A stretch of 64,000 nt of DNA from a virus. The position numbers and the translations under genes are program-made. This document shows, one piece after another, positions 8,113 to 17,012 of this stretch (positions within the stretch are counted from its first letter, which is position 1; each line of letters opens with the position of its first letter). The DNA is taken from positions 1 to 64,000 of the IMG/VR virus record IMGVR_UViG_3300042502_002027; one strand, given 5' to 3'. Under the pieces are notes generated by a model, which was not told the DNA's origin, did no database searches, and was given only the letters and a program-made list of their open reading frames with translations.

Positions 8113-10949
8113 TACTTTTTCTCCATTTTGGTTTTGGATATATTATCAGCACCCGAAACGGTCTTAAATCCTCCAATTGTTGAAATTCTATCTCCTATTT
8201 TTTTATTTAATACAAATCTTGTTTTATCTGATGATGTTTCAACATCTTTTGTATTCTCATATAAAGTATAACAGTTTACAACACTAATACTTTCTGGTTT
8301 ATCTGATAAAGTTGATTTAGTATTTGCGTTATTTGATTTTCCATCAAACTTAGTTAAGTATGTTATCTCATAGTCTCCTGTTAACTTAAACTTACCATCT
8401 TTTCCTATTAGATTATCAATTTTCTTTTTAGTAGCTTTTATTTTATAATCTAAATTTGATTCCTTGCCATCTTCATCTATTTGTTCTTTTCCTTGTTTAT
8501 TCAAGAATATTTCTCTTGGAAGATCTCCTTTTGTTAATTTATTAGGTATTCCTGATTCTGTGATATATTTTTGAAAGAAGTAAAAAGATCTTGAATATGT
8601 TATATAAGCAATGTCACCAACAACTTCTTGTATAAAGAAGTAAACCACACTTTTATTAGTTGATACAGCAAAGAATGATTTAGCTAAATCATCATTTGAT
8701 TCAAATTTAATAGGATCTTTTGTGAAAAGTAGATTTTTGGCTCCAGGTATAGAATCAGCATTTTTTGAATTGCCTTCTTGCTCTTCAGATCCTCCAAAGT
8801 TTGTTTTATTTGGATCATCCTCTTTATAACCAAAGTACTGATCTAAAAATTTAGCTTGTAACCCTTTAGCATCTTTACCAGTTTTGTAAAGTTCATCACC
8901 ATCAAGCATATCCGTCATGAATTTACGAAGATTTGCTCCTGCTTTATCTATTAAGTCATTACCTACTTTTAATTTAGTACCAATGTTAAAAATTGGTTGA
9001 TATTTTTTATCTCTTTGTATATCTAATACAGTATCTTCCCATTGATTAAAAATGGCGTTATTTCTATATGGTCCACCAGACTTGCCAGCAGTACTTGGAT
9101 CACCTGATCCAAAAGTAGTATATTCCATAAACACACTATTTGATACTCTACCTCCACTTCTTCCAGATGGAATTACTTGTGTTGTGTGTATTTTATAAGC
9201 TCTATTGAAACACTTGACAATATCTAAAACAGGATCAATTCCATTTATTACAATAGAATCTTTTCTTTCTTTTTCAATTTTATCAAATTTTTCTTTCATT
9301 TTAATAACTTCTGTTTTTTCCATTACAAAAGCCTTAATATCTATCTTTTTACTCCAATAGTCTTTAATTTTTTGAGATGTAGTCATTGTATCAGGAGCAC
9401 CAACTTTTGATTCTTCCTCATTTTCTTCAGTCTCTTCACCTTCTTCAGCTTCTTTTAATAATGATATAAATTTATCATATTTAAATAAAGATGATTCTTT
9501 TTTAACTTCTTCTTTAGGTTTCTCTTCAGTTTTAACTTCAGCTTTTTTCTCAGTAGGTTTTATTGTCATTGTAGATTTAATTCCTTCTACAAATGCTTGT
9601 AAGCCTTTACCTGTTTCTCCTAGACCACCATATAATCCTTCTTTGTCAAATTGTAAAGCAGTTTTAGCAAATCTTGCTATTTTCTCAGCTACAACAATTT
9701 TTTTGTTTTTATCTGAGATTATTTCCATACTTTCTTTATACAAAGGAGTGCTAGAAGCATTTAATGTTTCTTTTTTATCACCAACTAAATATCTGTTGAT
9801 TTCTGTAAAAAGAGATTTAATAACTTCTTTGTTTTTAGAATCTAGTGATTTTGATGTTATATCATTTAAGAATTTAACATCTACACCAACGCCTTTATCT
9901 TTTGGTGATTCCAATACTTCAATAGCTTTCTTTAACTTAGCAAAAGCTTGTGTTAGATGGTCTTCACCTCCTTTAATATTTGCTCTATCTGGACTTGCGC
10001 CATCACCAATAGCTTCTAATAAAGTATAACTTTCCATTACAAGAACTAAACCAGCAGGCATTGTTTGATTATCTTTTGGATATTTTGCCAATTGAGGGTT
10101 TTTAGCTCTAATATCAGCCGATGCTAATTTTTTTGAATTGGCTTTAGTATTCTTTTGAATCTTTTCAACAGTATCTCCGGCTACAGTAGTGTATGTTACT
10201 TTAGTACTTTGTCTAGTTTCTTTATTACTTAATGTCGTTGTTGCTAACTTAACCTCTTTGTAATGTGATAATATAGAAGTTAATGATTTTAATGTTTTGA
10301 TCATAGTAGGATACATGGATTCTGAAGAATTTGAGCCCTCTCCTTCTTTATCACCCTCTCCTTCTTTATCACCTTCTCCTTCACCTTCTCCTTCACCCTC
10401 TCCTTCTTCTTTATCAGCATCTGCTTCGGATTTTCCACCTTCATCATCCTTAAATTGTTCTAAGAATTTTAAAAATTCTTCTAACTGACTTATTAAACTA
10501 TCTTTATTTTCAAAGTCTTCAAAGTTTTTAATATCTGAAATTGCTGCTTTTGTTAAATTTCTAATATCACCTACGCTAGCTTCTTCCTCTACAGCTTTTT
10601 GTAAACTATCAAGAAAAGAAAAAACAGTAAGTCTTTTGAATTCTTTTTTATCCTCTTCTGATAATTCAGCTTCAGCTGAACCACCTAAGAGATCATCAAA
10701 CGCATATCTTAGTCTTTTAGCTACGCCTTTTATTCTAACAAGATTAGCACCAATCTTTGCTTTTCTAATAGTAGAGTTTATTAATCTACCTAGTAAAGAG
10801 TCACCCCAAGGTATATCATTAGCAAATGGTCCGCTATTTTCAACGTCTTCATTTATTTTAACCAAATCTTTATCTTCTAAAGACTTATATTCATCTATTT
10901 TGTTTATGCTTCTTTTAAGGAACTCATCTCTATTACTAAGATACTTCAT
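8112..10949 (-). CDS. Large multidomain structural/internal protein with LysM-like segment
   Basis: A 945-residue protein I do not recognise as a whole. It starts MKYLSNRDEFLKR, a weak version of the shared tag. Residues about 180-215 are a Glu/Gly low-complexity linker. Around 255-310 there is a LysM-like stretch (TTVAGDTVEKI, then a PAGLVLVM ending). A second acidic linker near 505-535 follows an internal tag-like motif, LFKYDKFISLLKEAEE. The C-terminal third is globular with aromatic-rich strands. It forms a TAATG-coupled pair with the 186-residue coiled-coil gene and has a TTAATATATA box upstream. Peptidoglycan binding and head packaging are both possible; neither is proven. Confidence 0.5.
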   Translation of the reverse strand: MKYLSNRDEFLKRSINKIDEYKSLEDKDLVKINEDVENSGPFANDIPWGDSLLGRLINSTIRKAKIGANLVRIKGVAKRLRYAFDDLLGGSAEAELSEEDKKEFKRLTVFSFLDSLQKAVEEEASVGDIRNLTKAAISDIKNFEDFENKDSLISQLEEFLKFLEQFKDDEGGKSEADADKEEGEGEGEGEGEGDKEGEGDKEGEGSNSSESMYPTMIKTLKSLTSILSHYKEVKLATTTLSNKETRQSTKVTYTTVAGDTVEKIQKNTKANSKKLASADIRAKNPQLAKYPKDNQTMPAGLVLVMESYTLLEAIGDGASPDRANIKGGEDHLTQAFAKLKKAIEVLESPKDKGVGVDVKFLNDITSKSLDSKNKEVIKSLFTEINRYLVGDKKETLNASSTPLYKESMEIISDKNKKIVVAEKIARFAKTALQFDKEGLYGGLGETGKGLQAFVEGIKSTMTIKPTEKKAEVKTEEKPKEEVKKESSLFKYDKFISLLKEAEEGEETEENEEESKVGAPDTMTTSQKIKDYWSKKIDIKAFVMEKTEVIKMKEKFDKIEKERKDSIVINGIDPVLDIVKCFNRAYKIHTTQVIPSGRSGGRVSNSVFMEYTTFGSGDPSTAGKSGGPYRNNAIFNQWEDTVLDIQRDKKYQPIFNIGTKLKVGNDLIDKAGANLRKFMTDMLDGDELYKTGKDAKGLQAKFLDQYFGYKEDDPNKTNFGGSEEQEGNSKNADSIPGAKNLLFTKDPIKFESNDDLAKSFFAVSTNKSVVYFFIQEVVGDIAYITYSRSFYFFQKYITESGIPNKLTKGDLPREIFLNKQGKEQIDEDGKESNLDYKIKATKKKIDNLIGKDGKFKLTGDYEITYLTKFDGKSNNANTKSTLSDKPESISVVNCYTLYENTKDVETSSDKTRFVLNKKIGDRISTIGGFKTVSGADNISKTKMEKK

Positions 10950-10972
10950 AAATTAATGTAATTTTTTCAACA

Positions 10973-10982
10973 TATATATTAA
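10973..10982 (-). promoter_or_regulatory. Putative late promoter of the 945-residue protein gene
   Basis: Minus-strand TTAATATATA about 25 bases before the ATG at 10949, followed by an A/T-rich leader. Confidence 0.45.
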
Positions 10983-11083
10983 AAAACTTTTATTGAAAAT
11001 TAGTTAAAATGAATAATTATGATTATCTTTGTTTAAGATAATTGATTAAAATAGATTATAAAACAAAAAAATAATAAATAAAA

Positions 11084-11114
11084 TTTGTAAATTCACTAAT
11101 TATCCTTATATTTG
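11084..11114 (+). promoter_or_regulatory. Bacteroidota-type host promoter
   Basis: TTTG at 11084-11087, then 19 bases, then TATATTTG at 11107-11114. This is the consensus of the Bacteroidota housekeeping sigma factor (TTTG, about 19 bases, TAnnTTTG). It lies about 30 bases before the ATG at 11146. The match is exact and marks the next gene as probably early. Confidence 0.75.
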
Positions 11115-11145
11115 TATAACAAAATAACCACTAAAAGAAAATAAT

Positions 11146-11616
11146 ATGAAATTCGACATCAACAAAGTAATCTGTATCAGCTTAAAGTCTCACAACGATC
11201 AACAATTGAAAGCTATCTCTGAAGTTTATAAATTAGATTTCAATGCTTTGATTATCGTCAAAGATTGTTCATCTAAAATCTGGGTTGAGGCAGGTGGTGA
11301 TTGGGTAATTGCTGGTTGTGATATAGTAACTAATGAATTTAGTGTTTGTGAGAGATTTTGTCCAATCACAAAAAGAGAAAAAGACTCTTTGTTGAAAATT
11401 CAACCAATCAAAACTCCAAAGATGCCAAAAGCCACAAGAGTTGTTGATACTAAAGTTGATAACACTGTAGAAGTTTCTAATGTTTTCATCGAAGATTTAA
11501 TCGCCGAATTCGACGTAGTTTTAGATGTAGACACTATCTTAGAAAAAATCAGTGCTACTGGTATGAAGTCTTTGACTAAAGCAGAATTAGACTTTTTGAA
11601 TAGCCTTAGTAAATAA
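11146..11616 (+). CDS. Early-expressed unknown protein with a Bacteroidota C-terminal motif
   Basis: A 156-residue protein with an N-terminal mixed alpha/beta region containing several Cys residues and the stretch ALIIVKDCSSKIWVEAGG. The last 30 residues (DTILEKISATGMKSLTKAEL, then DFLNSLSK) resemble the small helical motif found at the end of some Bacteroidota membrane proteins (LDxILxKIxxxGxxSLTxxE). It is a single-gene unit with a strong host-type promoter and its own terminator, which suggests expression right after infection. Function unknown; a host-modulating role is only an inference from promoter type. Confidence 0.6.
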   Translation: MKFDINKVICISLKSHNDQQLKAISEVYKLDFNALIIVKDCSSKIWVEAGGDWVIAGCDIVTNEFSVCERFCPITKREKDSLLKIQPIKTPKMPKATRVVDTKVDNTVEVSNVFIEDLIAEFDVVLDVDTILEKISATGMKSLTKAELDFLNSLSK

Positions 11617-11642
11617 AAAAAATCATTTTTTTCCATATTCTT

Positions 11643-11671
11643 AAAAAACCGGGCATATGTCCGGTTTTTTT
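11643..11671 (+). terminator. Terminator after the early 156-residue gene
   Basis: Stem AAACCGG/CCGGTTT with an 8-base loop, followed by a T run; starts about 27 bases after the stop codon. Confidence 0.85.
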
Positions 11672-11783
11672 ATTTTAAAATATATTTTTTTTTACCCACC
11701 TTTGAAATTTTAATAAAATCCACGATTGTCGATTTGATAATAAAAAATTAGAATATATAAGACATACAAATTCATATTTTATT

Positions 11784-12077
11784 ATGAGATATTCAGAACT
11801 AAATTATCGTGGTAAGACTTACACAAGTGCTAATGAAATCAACGATATTCTCGTTAAAGAGAAATTCTACTGGCTTATTGACTCAGAGATTGAGAACGCT
11901 CAGTTAGAAATAAAAAACAACACACTTATATGGAAAAATGGCAGTTTCTACACAGGAGATTGGTACTATGGTATTTTTAAAGATGGTAGCTTCTATGGAA
12001 ACTGGGAAAATGGTATATGGGAAAACGGCAATTTCGGTGGTAAATGGCGCAGTGGTATTAATCTTACACAGATATAA
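11784..12077 (+). CDS. Small protein with W/G-F repeat (MORN-like)
   Basis: A 97-residue protein whose C-terminal half is a chain of short aromatic-glycine units: IWKNGSFYTGDWYYG, IFKDGSFYGNW, ENGIWENGNFGG. Such W-x-x-G-x-F units form small beta-hairpin stacks like MORN repeats. The N-terminus (SELNYRGKTYTSANEINDIL) looks globular. No signal peptide. It is followed at 10 bases by the next gene. Function unknown. Confidence 0.6.
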   Translation: MRYSELNYRGKTYTSANEINDILVKEKFYWLIDSEIENAQLEIKNNTLIWKNGSFYTGDWYYGIFKDGSFYGNWENGIWENGNFGGKWRSGINLTQI

Positions 12078-12086
12078 AAAATTAAC

Positions 12087-12557
12087 ATGATTACTATGAA
12101 GAGAAAAAGAATTACTCTTGAAAAACAACAAGAGAAGGAAATTTTGAATCAAAGAGAGTTAAGGGTTACTAAAGAAGGAAATGATTACTTCTTTGAAATC
12201 GGACCAGAAATGACATCAGACGTAGCTGAAGCAGTTTCAATTCTAATGAGAAAAATTGACTGGAACGACCCTATTTGGAACACGACAATTGATAAAAAAA
12301 TGATATATGAAAACATAACCCCAGAAAAATCACTATACTGGTTATCTGGTGGATATAAAGAATGGAACACATTAGACCATTATAATAGACCTTGGTGTGA
12401 TTGTTACTTAGAGTTTCAAGAAGAGTTTGGTTTTCTTATAGTAAATTTAGTTAAAAAATCAAAAACATTATTAGACGTAAGAAACGCATTTATGAAATAC
12501 CTAAATCTACCAACACTATATAATTTCGCAATAAGTAAAAATATGGTAAGAGTATAA
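12087..12557 (+). CDS. Unknown soluble protein
   Basis: A 156-residue protein starting MITMKRKR; an internal ATG at 12096 is an alternative start. It has a basic helical N-terminus and aromatic-rich centre (SLYWLSGGYKEWNTLDHYNR, PWCDCYLEF). I recognise no family. It follows the W/G-F repeat gene at 10 bases and ends before a strong terminator, so the two probably form one transcript. Confidence 0.5.
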   Translation: MITMKRKRITLEKQQEKEILNQRELRVTKEGNDYFFEIGPEMTSDVAEAVSILMRKIDWNDPIWNTTIDKKMIYENITPEKSLYWLSGGYKEWNTLDHYNRPWCDCYLEFQEEFGFLIVNLVKKSKTLLDVRNAFMKYLNLPTLYNFAISKNMVRV

Positions 12558-12581
12558 AAAATAGAAAAATATATATTTAAG

Positions 12582-12612
12582 AAATCCTGTCAGAAATGAT
12601 GGGATTTTTTAT
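12582..12612 (+). terminator. Terminator
   Basis: Eleven-pair stem AAATCCTGTCA-GAAA-TGATGGGATTT (two G-T pairs) followed by T6. Confidence 0.8.
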
Positions 12613-12622
12613 TTAATATATA
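12612..12622 (+). promoter_or_regulatory. Putative late promoter placed next to the start codon
   Basis: TTTAATATATA ends only 4 bases before the ATG at 12627. If this is a -10 box the transcript would be leaderless or nearly so. The same arrangement occurs at 19337, 21787, 37221 and 46203. Confidence 0.5.
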
Positions 12623-12626
12623 CTTT

Positions 12627-12908
12627 ATGGAACAAATGAAAACAGTTTGTAGAAATCCTTGGTGTAAAGGACATTTCTATTATACAGAGTCAGATATGGT
12701 AGAAGTAAAAAGTGATATCAGAACATCTAAAATAAATGATGTTTTAAGTGAAGTTCAAAAAACTCCACCAAGTCAATGTCCAAAGTGTAGAAGCTTTGAT
12801 AGTGAACTAAGTGGTGGTGTTGAGTGGAAAGATAAAGAATATGAAGGTAGTAGATTTGATGGCATGCCTCATCAACTTAAATATAAAGTAACAAATTATA
12901 AATTATAA
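12627..12908 (+). CDS. Small zinc-ribbon-like protein
   Basis: A 93-residue protein with a possible zinc ribbon: C-x4-C near residues 8-13 (VCRNPWCKG) and CPKC near 51-54. Between them lies a charged linker. It overlaps the next gene by one base (TAATG), indicating coupled translation with the HAD-like protein. Function unknown; small zinc-ribbon proteins in phages often bind nucleic acid or RNA polymerase, which is only a family-level expectation. Confidence 0.55.
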   Translation: MEQMKTVCRNPWCKGHFYYTESDMVEVKSDIRTSKINDVLSEVQKTPPSQCPKCRSFDSELSGGVEWKDKEYEGSRFDGMPHQLKYKVTNYKL

Positions 12909-13753
12909 TGAAAGCACACTTTTTTGACTTAGATACAATATTGACAACTGATAATAAAGTTTGGTTAGTGGATAAGACTATTCCAAATATACCTATTATG
13001 AAAATATCACAAAGTGATTTTAATTTAATTAAAAAAGGTATTTATAAAAGCCAAGGAAACTCTATAAATTTTAGTGGACACACTTATTGGTTACCAACAG
13101 ATTTATTTGAGAAGATAAAAATTAAAGCTAAAAATCACAGAGCCGATATTTCTAATTTAGCTTTTTCTTTACAAGAGTTTATGAATAAAGAATTAATTGA
13201 AAATTTAGATTATGATATTAATTTAGAAAATATTTTACATTTGAAAAATACAGATGATGATATTTATGTAATATGCTCAAAGAATACTAAGAGAAACTAT
13301 GAGTTAATGATATCTAAAATAGAAGATAAATTAAAAGAAAATGGTCTAATTATTAAAAAGTTCTATTTTATATCAGAAACATTCTATAATAAAGTATCTG
13401 ATGATATTTCTCATAAGAAAGTTAGATTATTATTACAACATATAGTTGGTCTTAAAACTGAAGGTGATAAGTTTACTGAAGAAAAGTTAGGTCAATATGA
13501 TGAATTATTCTTCTATGATGATGAAGAAAATGTTATTAAACTAGCAAAAGAATCTAATAAACTTTTAACTGTTTTGTTATCAAACACTGATAATAAATTA
13601 AAAGAAATTATTAAAGAAGATTTGAAATCTAAAAAATACACATTATATGTTAATTTAATAACTGGTAATAAAGTAAATAGATTTGTAACTACAAAAGTAG
13701 ATATTCAATTTAGTAATTTAATAACAGTGTTTGAAAGTTTTAAATGGAGATAA
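12908..13753 (+). CDS. HAD-like protein, diverged
   Basis: A 281-residue protein starting MKAHFFDLDTIL, which resembles HAD motif I (DxD followed by a hydrophobic-T/L pair). A second HAD feature is ELFFYDDEENVIKLAK near residue 200, like motif IV. In between are charged helices that could form a cap. The motif I nucleophile pair D-L-D is present, so hydrolase activity is possible. Coupled by a one-base overlap to the zinc-ribbon gene and convergent, with zero spacing, to the next minus-strand gene. Confidence 0.5.
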   Translation: MKAHFFDLDTILTTDNKVWLVDKTIPNIPIMKISQSDFNLIKKGIYKSQGNSINFSGHTYWLPTDLFEKIKIKAKNHRADISNLAFSLQEFMNKELIENLDYDINLENILHLKNTDDDIYVICSKNTKRNYELMISKIEDKLKENGLIIKKFYFISETFYNKVSDDISHKKVRLLLQHIVGLKTEGDKFTEEKLGQYDELFFYDDEENVIKLAKESNKLLTVLLSNTDNKLKEIIKEDLKSKKYTLYVNLITGNKVNRFVTTKVDIQFSNLITVFESFKWR

Positions 13754-14392
13754 TTATTTATCTTTCTCTTTACTAATCATAGCATTCTTAATTAAATCAT
13801 TAAGCTTTCTATTATCCATTATTTCTCCACCACCTATTGACTCACCAGCCGATTCTTCAGCCGCTATATTTTGAGCTTTAATAACTTCTGGATTCTCAAT
13901 TTCATTAAGACCTAAATCTTTTCTTAGTCCTTTATAAAATTTCTCAAGTTCAGTTCTTTGTGTGGATGAGAATTTAGAGTTTTCTCTAATTTGACCAATT
14001 GTTTGATTGACAACTTCATGCATTCTAGCAGAATTATCTCCATTATCAACTTGTCTTAACTGTGATAAGAAGTTCTTTCTAGTCATTTTTGATAAGAAGA
14101 TTGTTTCAGCATAAACTTTAGCATCTTCTCTCATTTTATTTCTTATATAAGGATGTTCTTTTAATTGAGGTACATCACTTAAATATAAATCAATAAGTGA
14201 TTCTAATACTTCCATAGACTGTTGGCTAGCAACTGTCATGTCTGAATCATAATCATATATTTCTATTTCACCTAAATCTGGTAAATCCTCAGGTCTAGCA
14301 AGGTGTTTACTTATATCAAATTCGCCACTTTCCGATTGGATTTCATCGAATTCATCTTTGATTCTATTTCTTTCGTTCTCTGTTTTTGACAT
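13754..14392 (-). CDS. Unknown helical protein divergent from terminase; possible small terminase
   Basis: A 212-residue acidic, helical protein (SQQSMEVLESLIDLYLSDVP, then a basic middle MTRKNFLSQLRQ). It is divergently transcribed from the large terminase gene with about 50 bases between. A small terminase is expected near TerL in many phages, and the mixed helical/coiled plan would fit, but I see no helix-turn-helix signature and T4 gp16 is not similar by eye. I keep it as unknown. Confidence 0.4.
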   Translation of the reverse strand: MSKTENERNRIKDEFDEIQSESGEFDISKHLARPEDLPDLGEIEIYDYDSDMTVASQQSMEVLESLIDLYLSDVPQLKEHPYIRNKMREDAKVYAETIFLSKMTRKNFLSQLRQVDNGDNSARMHEVVNQTIGQIRENSKFSSTQRTELEKFYKGLRKDLGLNEIENPEVIKAQNIAAEESAGESIGGGEIMDNRKLNDLIKNAMISKEKDK

Positions 14393-14410
14393 AGAAGGCG
14401 GTTTTTTACA

Positions 14411-14422
14411 ATATATATTAAA
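14411..14422 (-). promoter_or_regulatory. Putative late promoter in the terminase divergent region
   Basis: Minus-strand TTAATATATAT upstream of the 212-residue gene. The box is partly self-complementary and could also serve the terminase gene on the plus strand. Confidence 0.4.
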
Positions 14423-14441
14423 AAATATCTTTTCCTAAAAT

Positions 14442-16589
14442 ATGGCATTTGCTCCACAACAAGAAAGACAAATGGTTTTTACAACCAAACTAGTAGAAGA
14501 GGCAACTGATAAGATTAATGATGGTATAGTCGTTAAACGATATCAAAATCCTTGGTTAAAGAGTGAAGTAGGCTTGAGAAGAGCCGGTGTTTCATTTAGG
14601 ATGACTGCTGATGAACAACAAGAGTATGTTAGATGTGCCTTAGATGTTCATTATTTTGTGGAAAAATATTGTAAAGTAAAACGAGAAGATGGCTCTATTG
14701 GCTCTATTAAGTTAAGAGATTACCAAAAAGAGATGCTTGATAGTTTTGTTAATAATAGATTTAGTATCTTAATGGCATCTCGTCAGGTTGGTAAAACAAT
14801 CTCATCTTCTATTTTCATGTTACACAAGATATTATTTGATAATGATAAGAATATAATGATTGTTGCTAACAAAGGCGATACGGCTGTTGAGATTGTTGAT
14901 AAAATCAAATCTATTTACTCTTTACTACCATTTTTCTTAAAACCAGGTATTAAAACTTGGAATCAGAAGTCGTTAACATTTGAGAATGGTTGTAGAATTA
15001 AAACATCAGCTAGAACAAAGACTCCAGCGATCGGTTTTACTATTGACGTACTTTACTTAGATGAGTTTGCTCACATTCCTTCAAATATTATTGAACCATA
15101 CTATACTGCTGCTTTTCCGACAACCGCTGCTGTTCAAAATTCAAAGATTATCATCACTTCTACTCCAAATGGTATGAACCTATTCCATAGGTTATTAACT
15201 GATGCTGAAAGACCTGAGGGTGATCCAATGAAGAATAACTATAAGCCAATGAGAGTTTACTGGTATCAAGTACCTGGTCGTTTTGTTACTTATATTAGAT
15301 TAAATCCACATAAAATGTATGAATATGGTGTAACTAAAGAAGAGATATTTGATTTAGTTAATCAGAAGTGGGGTAGTCAGACAAAAGTCTTTATGGAATA
15401 TAATATGGACTTACTCAAAGATGTGATTAATATCTTTAATGATGATAAATGTACAGATGAAGATGTTAAGAAATTAACATTTATTGATAAGAATGGTTTT
15501 GAAGTTCCTATTATGGCTATTGCTGAGGTTACAACTTGGAAAGAAGAAGCTATAAAAGATATTGGTGGTGAGGATGCCTTCAACCAAGAGTATGGTTTAA
15601 GATTTATTAATGCTTCTAAATCATTATTGAATGAGGCAATTATTGATGAGTTATTGAAAAATAAAAAACATTATGTACATGAGCCTATATTCGAGTTTGA
15701 TAAAAAACTAAAATTTAGTTATACTGATTTAAAATGGGTTGAGGATGATAATGTTTTTATACCATTAATGAGGAAAGATTATAAGATTGTAATATCTGTC
15801 GATATATCAGAGGGACTTGGACAAGATTATTCTATTATAAACATATTTAGAGTTTCTGAGAAACCAAAAGATTTAACAGAATTACAAAAACCATCATATA
15901 AATCAATAGTTGATTTCTTTAGATTAGAGCAAATAGGTATTTATAGAAACAATTATATTTCTGTTAAGCAGTTAGCCGAATTACTTTATATGATTGTATT
16001 TGAATACTTAAATCCTGATAACTGTAAAGTAGTTGTCGAGTTGAATAACTATGGTAATACTTTATTTGCTGAGCTACCTCACGTTTTTGATGGTAATAAT
16101 AATTATGGCTCTTCTGTATTTGTTAGATATAAACATAGAGCCGATGCTACTGAAGAAAAGGTGGGGTTAAAGGTAGGAGAAAATAAGAATCTCATGGTTA
16201 AAGATTATCAGGATCTCATGCAAACTAAAGGATTCGTTATTACTAATGAAGATAATATTAGAGAAATCACAACATTTGTTAAACATACTACATCAGCCGG
16301 TAACACAAGATATGCGGCAGACGTTGGTCATGATGATACTGTTATGACTATCGTAAATGCTACAACTGTTTTTAGTAGACACGATTTTTCTGAAATGATT
16401 GAAGAGTGGTCTAGTAAGTTTGTTGATAAAGAGTATATGAACTATGTTAGAGAGACACTAAAAGGAATAGATTATGTTGAGGGTGTTGATTATGGTCAAG
16501 TTTTGAAAATAAGAAGACAACAAATGAATAGGTATAAAGCTAATAATAATGGCTTTGGTGGGAATGGAACTAACTGGTTTGGTAAATAA
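14442..16589 (+). CDS. terL: Large terminase subunit (T4 gp17-like)
   Basis: A 715-residue DNA packaging motor. Walker A is MASRQVGKTISS near residues 111-122, Walker B with the catalytic Glu is VLYLDEFAH near 202-210, and the coupling motif IITSTPNG follows near 240. The RNase H-like nuclease domain shows VISVDISEG near 450, VVVELNNYGN near 530 and the last acidic site GHDDTVM near 630. Compared with T4 gp17 (610 residues) it has extra sequence between the ATPase and nuclease parts. All catalytic residues are present. Followed by a hairpin terminator. Confidence 0.95.
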   Translation: MAFAPQQERQMVFTTKLVEEATDKINDGIVVKRYQNPWLKSEVGLRRAGVSFRMTADEQQEYVRCALDVHYFVEKYCKVKREDGSIGSIKLRDYQKEMLDSFVNNRFSILMASRQVGKTISSSIFMLHKILFDNDKNIMIVANKGDTAVEIVDKIKSIYSLLPFFLKPGIKTWNQKSLTFENGCRIKTSARTKTPAIGFTIDVLYLDEFAHIPSNIIEPYYTAAFPTTAAVQNSKIIITSTPNGMNLFHRLLTDAERPEGDPMKNNYKPMRVYWYQVPGRFVTYIRLNPHKMYEYGVTKEEIFDLVNQKWGSQTKVFMEYNMDLLKDVINIFNDDKCTDEDVKKLTFIDKNGFEVPIMAIAEVTTWKEEAIKDIGGEDAFNQEYGLRFINASKSLLNEAIIDELLKNKKHYVHEPIFEFDKKLKFSYTDLKWVEDDNVFIPLMRKDYKIVISVDISEGLGQDYSIINIFRVSEKPKDLTELQKPSYKSIVDFFRLEQIGIYRNNYISVKQLAELLYMIVFEYLNPDNCKVVVELNNYGNTLFAELPHVFDGNNNYGSSVFVRYKHRADATEEKVGLKVGENKNLMVKDYQDLMQTKGFVITNEDNIREITTFVKHTTSAGNTRYAADVGHDDTVMTIVNATTVFSRHDFSEMIEEWSSKFVDKEYMNYVRETLKGIDYVEGVDYGQVLKIRRQQMNRYKANNNGFGGNGTNWFGK

Positions 16590-16590
16590 A

Positions 16591-16620
16591 AAAAGACATA
16601 CTAAAAGTATGTCTTAGAAT
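16591..16620. terminator. Hairpin between terminase and the clpS unit
   Basis: Stem AAGACATAC/GTATGTCTT at 16593-16615 with a 5-base loop. The T tract on the plus side is interrupted; the minus side is followed by a T-rich run, so it may serve both convergent units. Confidence 0.6.
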
Positions 16621-16706
16621 TTTCCAAAGATTTGTCTATTCTGAACTTCATCAACATATTTTTGTATTTCTGCTAGATAGTTCCAAATATTTTTAAGGTA
16701 TTTCAT
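16614..16706 (-). CDS. 30-residue ORF coupled to clpS
   Basis: A short frame, MKYLKNIWNYLAEIQKY at its start, whose ATG overlaps the clpS stop codon (TAATG) and whose stop codon lies in the terminator stem. The amphipathic helix-like sequence and the coupling make translation plausible. Too short for any family call. Confidence 0.35.
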   Translation of the reverse strand: MKYLKNIWNYLAEIQKYVDEVQNRQIFGKF

Positions 16707-16990
16707 TAGTTGTTTGCCTCCATCGTAGCACTTAGTCCAGCACTTCTGAGTTTATCTTTCATAGTTGCTATTGTTTCAATATCTCCGTATTTAACATCAC
16801 ACTTTCCATTGTAGTGAACAATATGAGCGCATTGAGTAGCTTGTTCGGTTTCATGCTTACATATCTTCATAAGACAAGTAATAACCCACTCAAATGTATT
16901 GTGATCATCATTGTGTAAAACCAGTTTGTATGGTTTAGATAAAATTTCTTCTACTTTAGAAGATGTTTTCTTTTTTGTAATTGTTGCCAT
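16706..16990 (-). CDS. clpS: ClpS, adaptor of the ClpAP/ClpCP protease
   Basis: A 94-residue protein matching ClpS over its whole length. The signature LHNDDHNTFEWVI at residues 25-37 carries the Asn and Asp residues that bind the alpha-amino group of N-degrons, and His59 in AHIVHYNGKCDV is the matching pocket residue. The IVHYNGKCDVKYGD stretch is typical of Bacteroidota ClpS. The basic N-terminus (about 18 residues) would be the tail that enters the Clp hexamer. No Clp ATPase is in the window, so it presumably acts on the host protease. Preceded by a TATATAAT-like box; coupled to a 30-residue ORF. Confidence 0.88.
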   Translation of the reverse strand: MATITKKKTSSKVEEILSKPYKLVLHNDDHNTFEWVITCLMKICKHETEQATQCAHIVHYNGKCDVKYGDIETIATMKDKLRSAGLSATMEANN

Positions 16991-17012
16991 AAATTGAATA
17001 TTATATATTATT

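Noticed and set aside
9643-10488. Plus-strand frames opposite the 945-residue gene
   Set aside because: Ser/Pro-rich shadow frames opposite Glu/Gly-rich coding sequence.
13754-14392. Firm small-terminase call
   Set aside because: Position next to the large terminase is suggestive, but it is divergently transcribed and no DNA-binding motif is visible.
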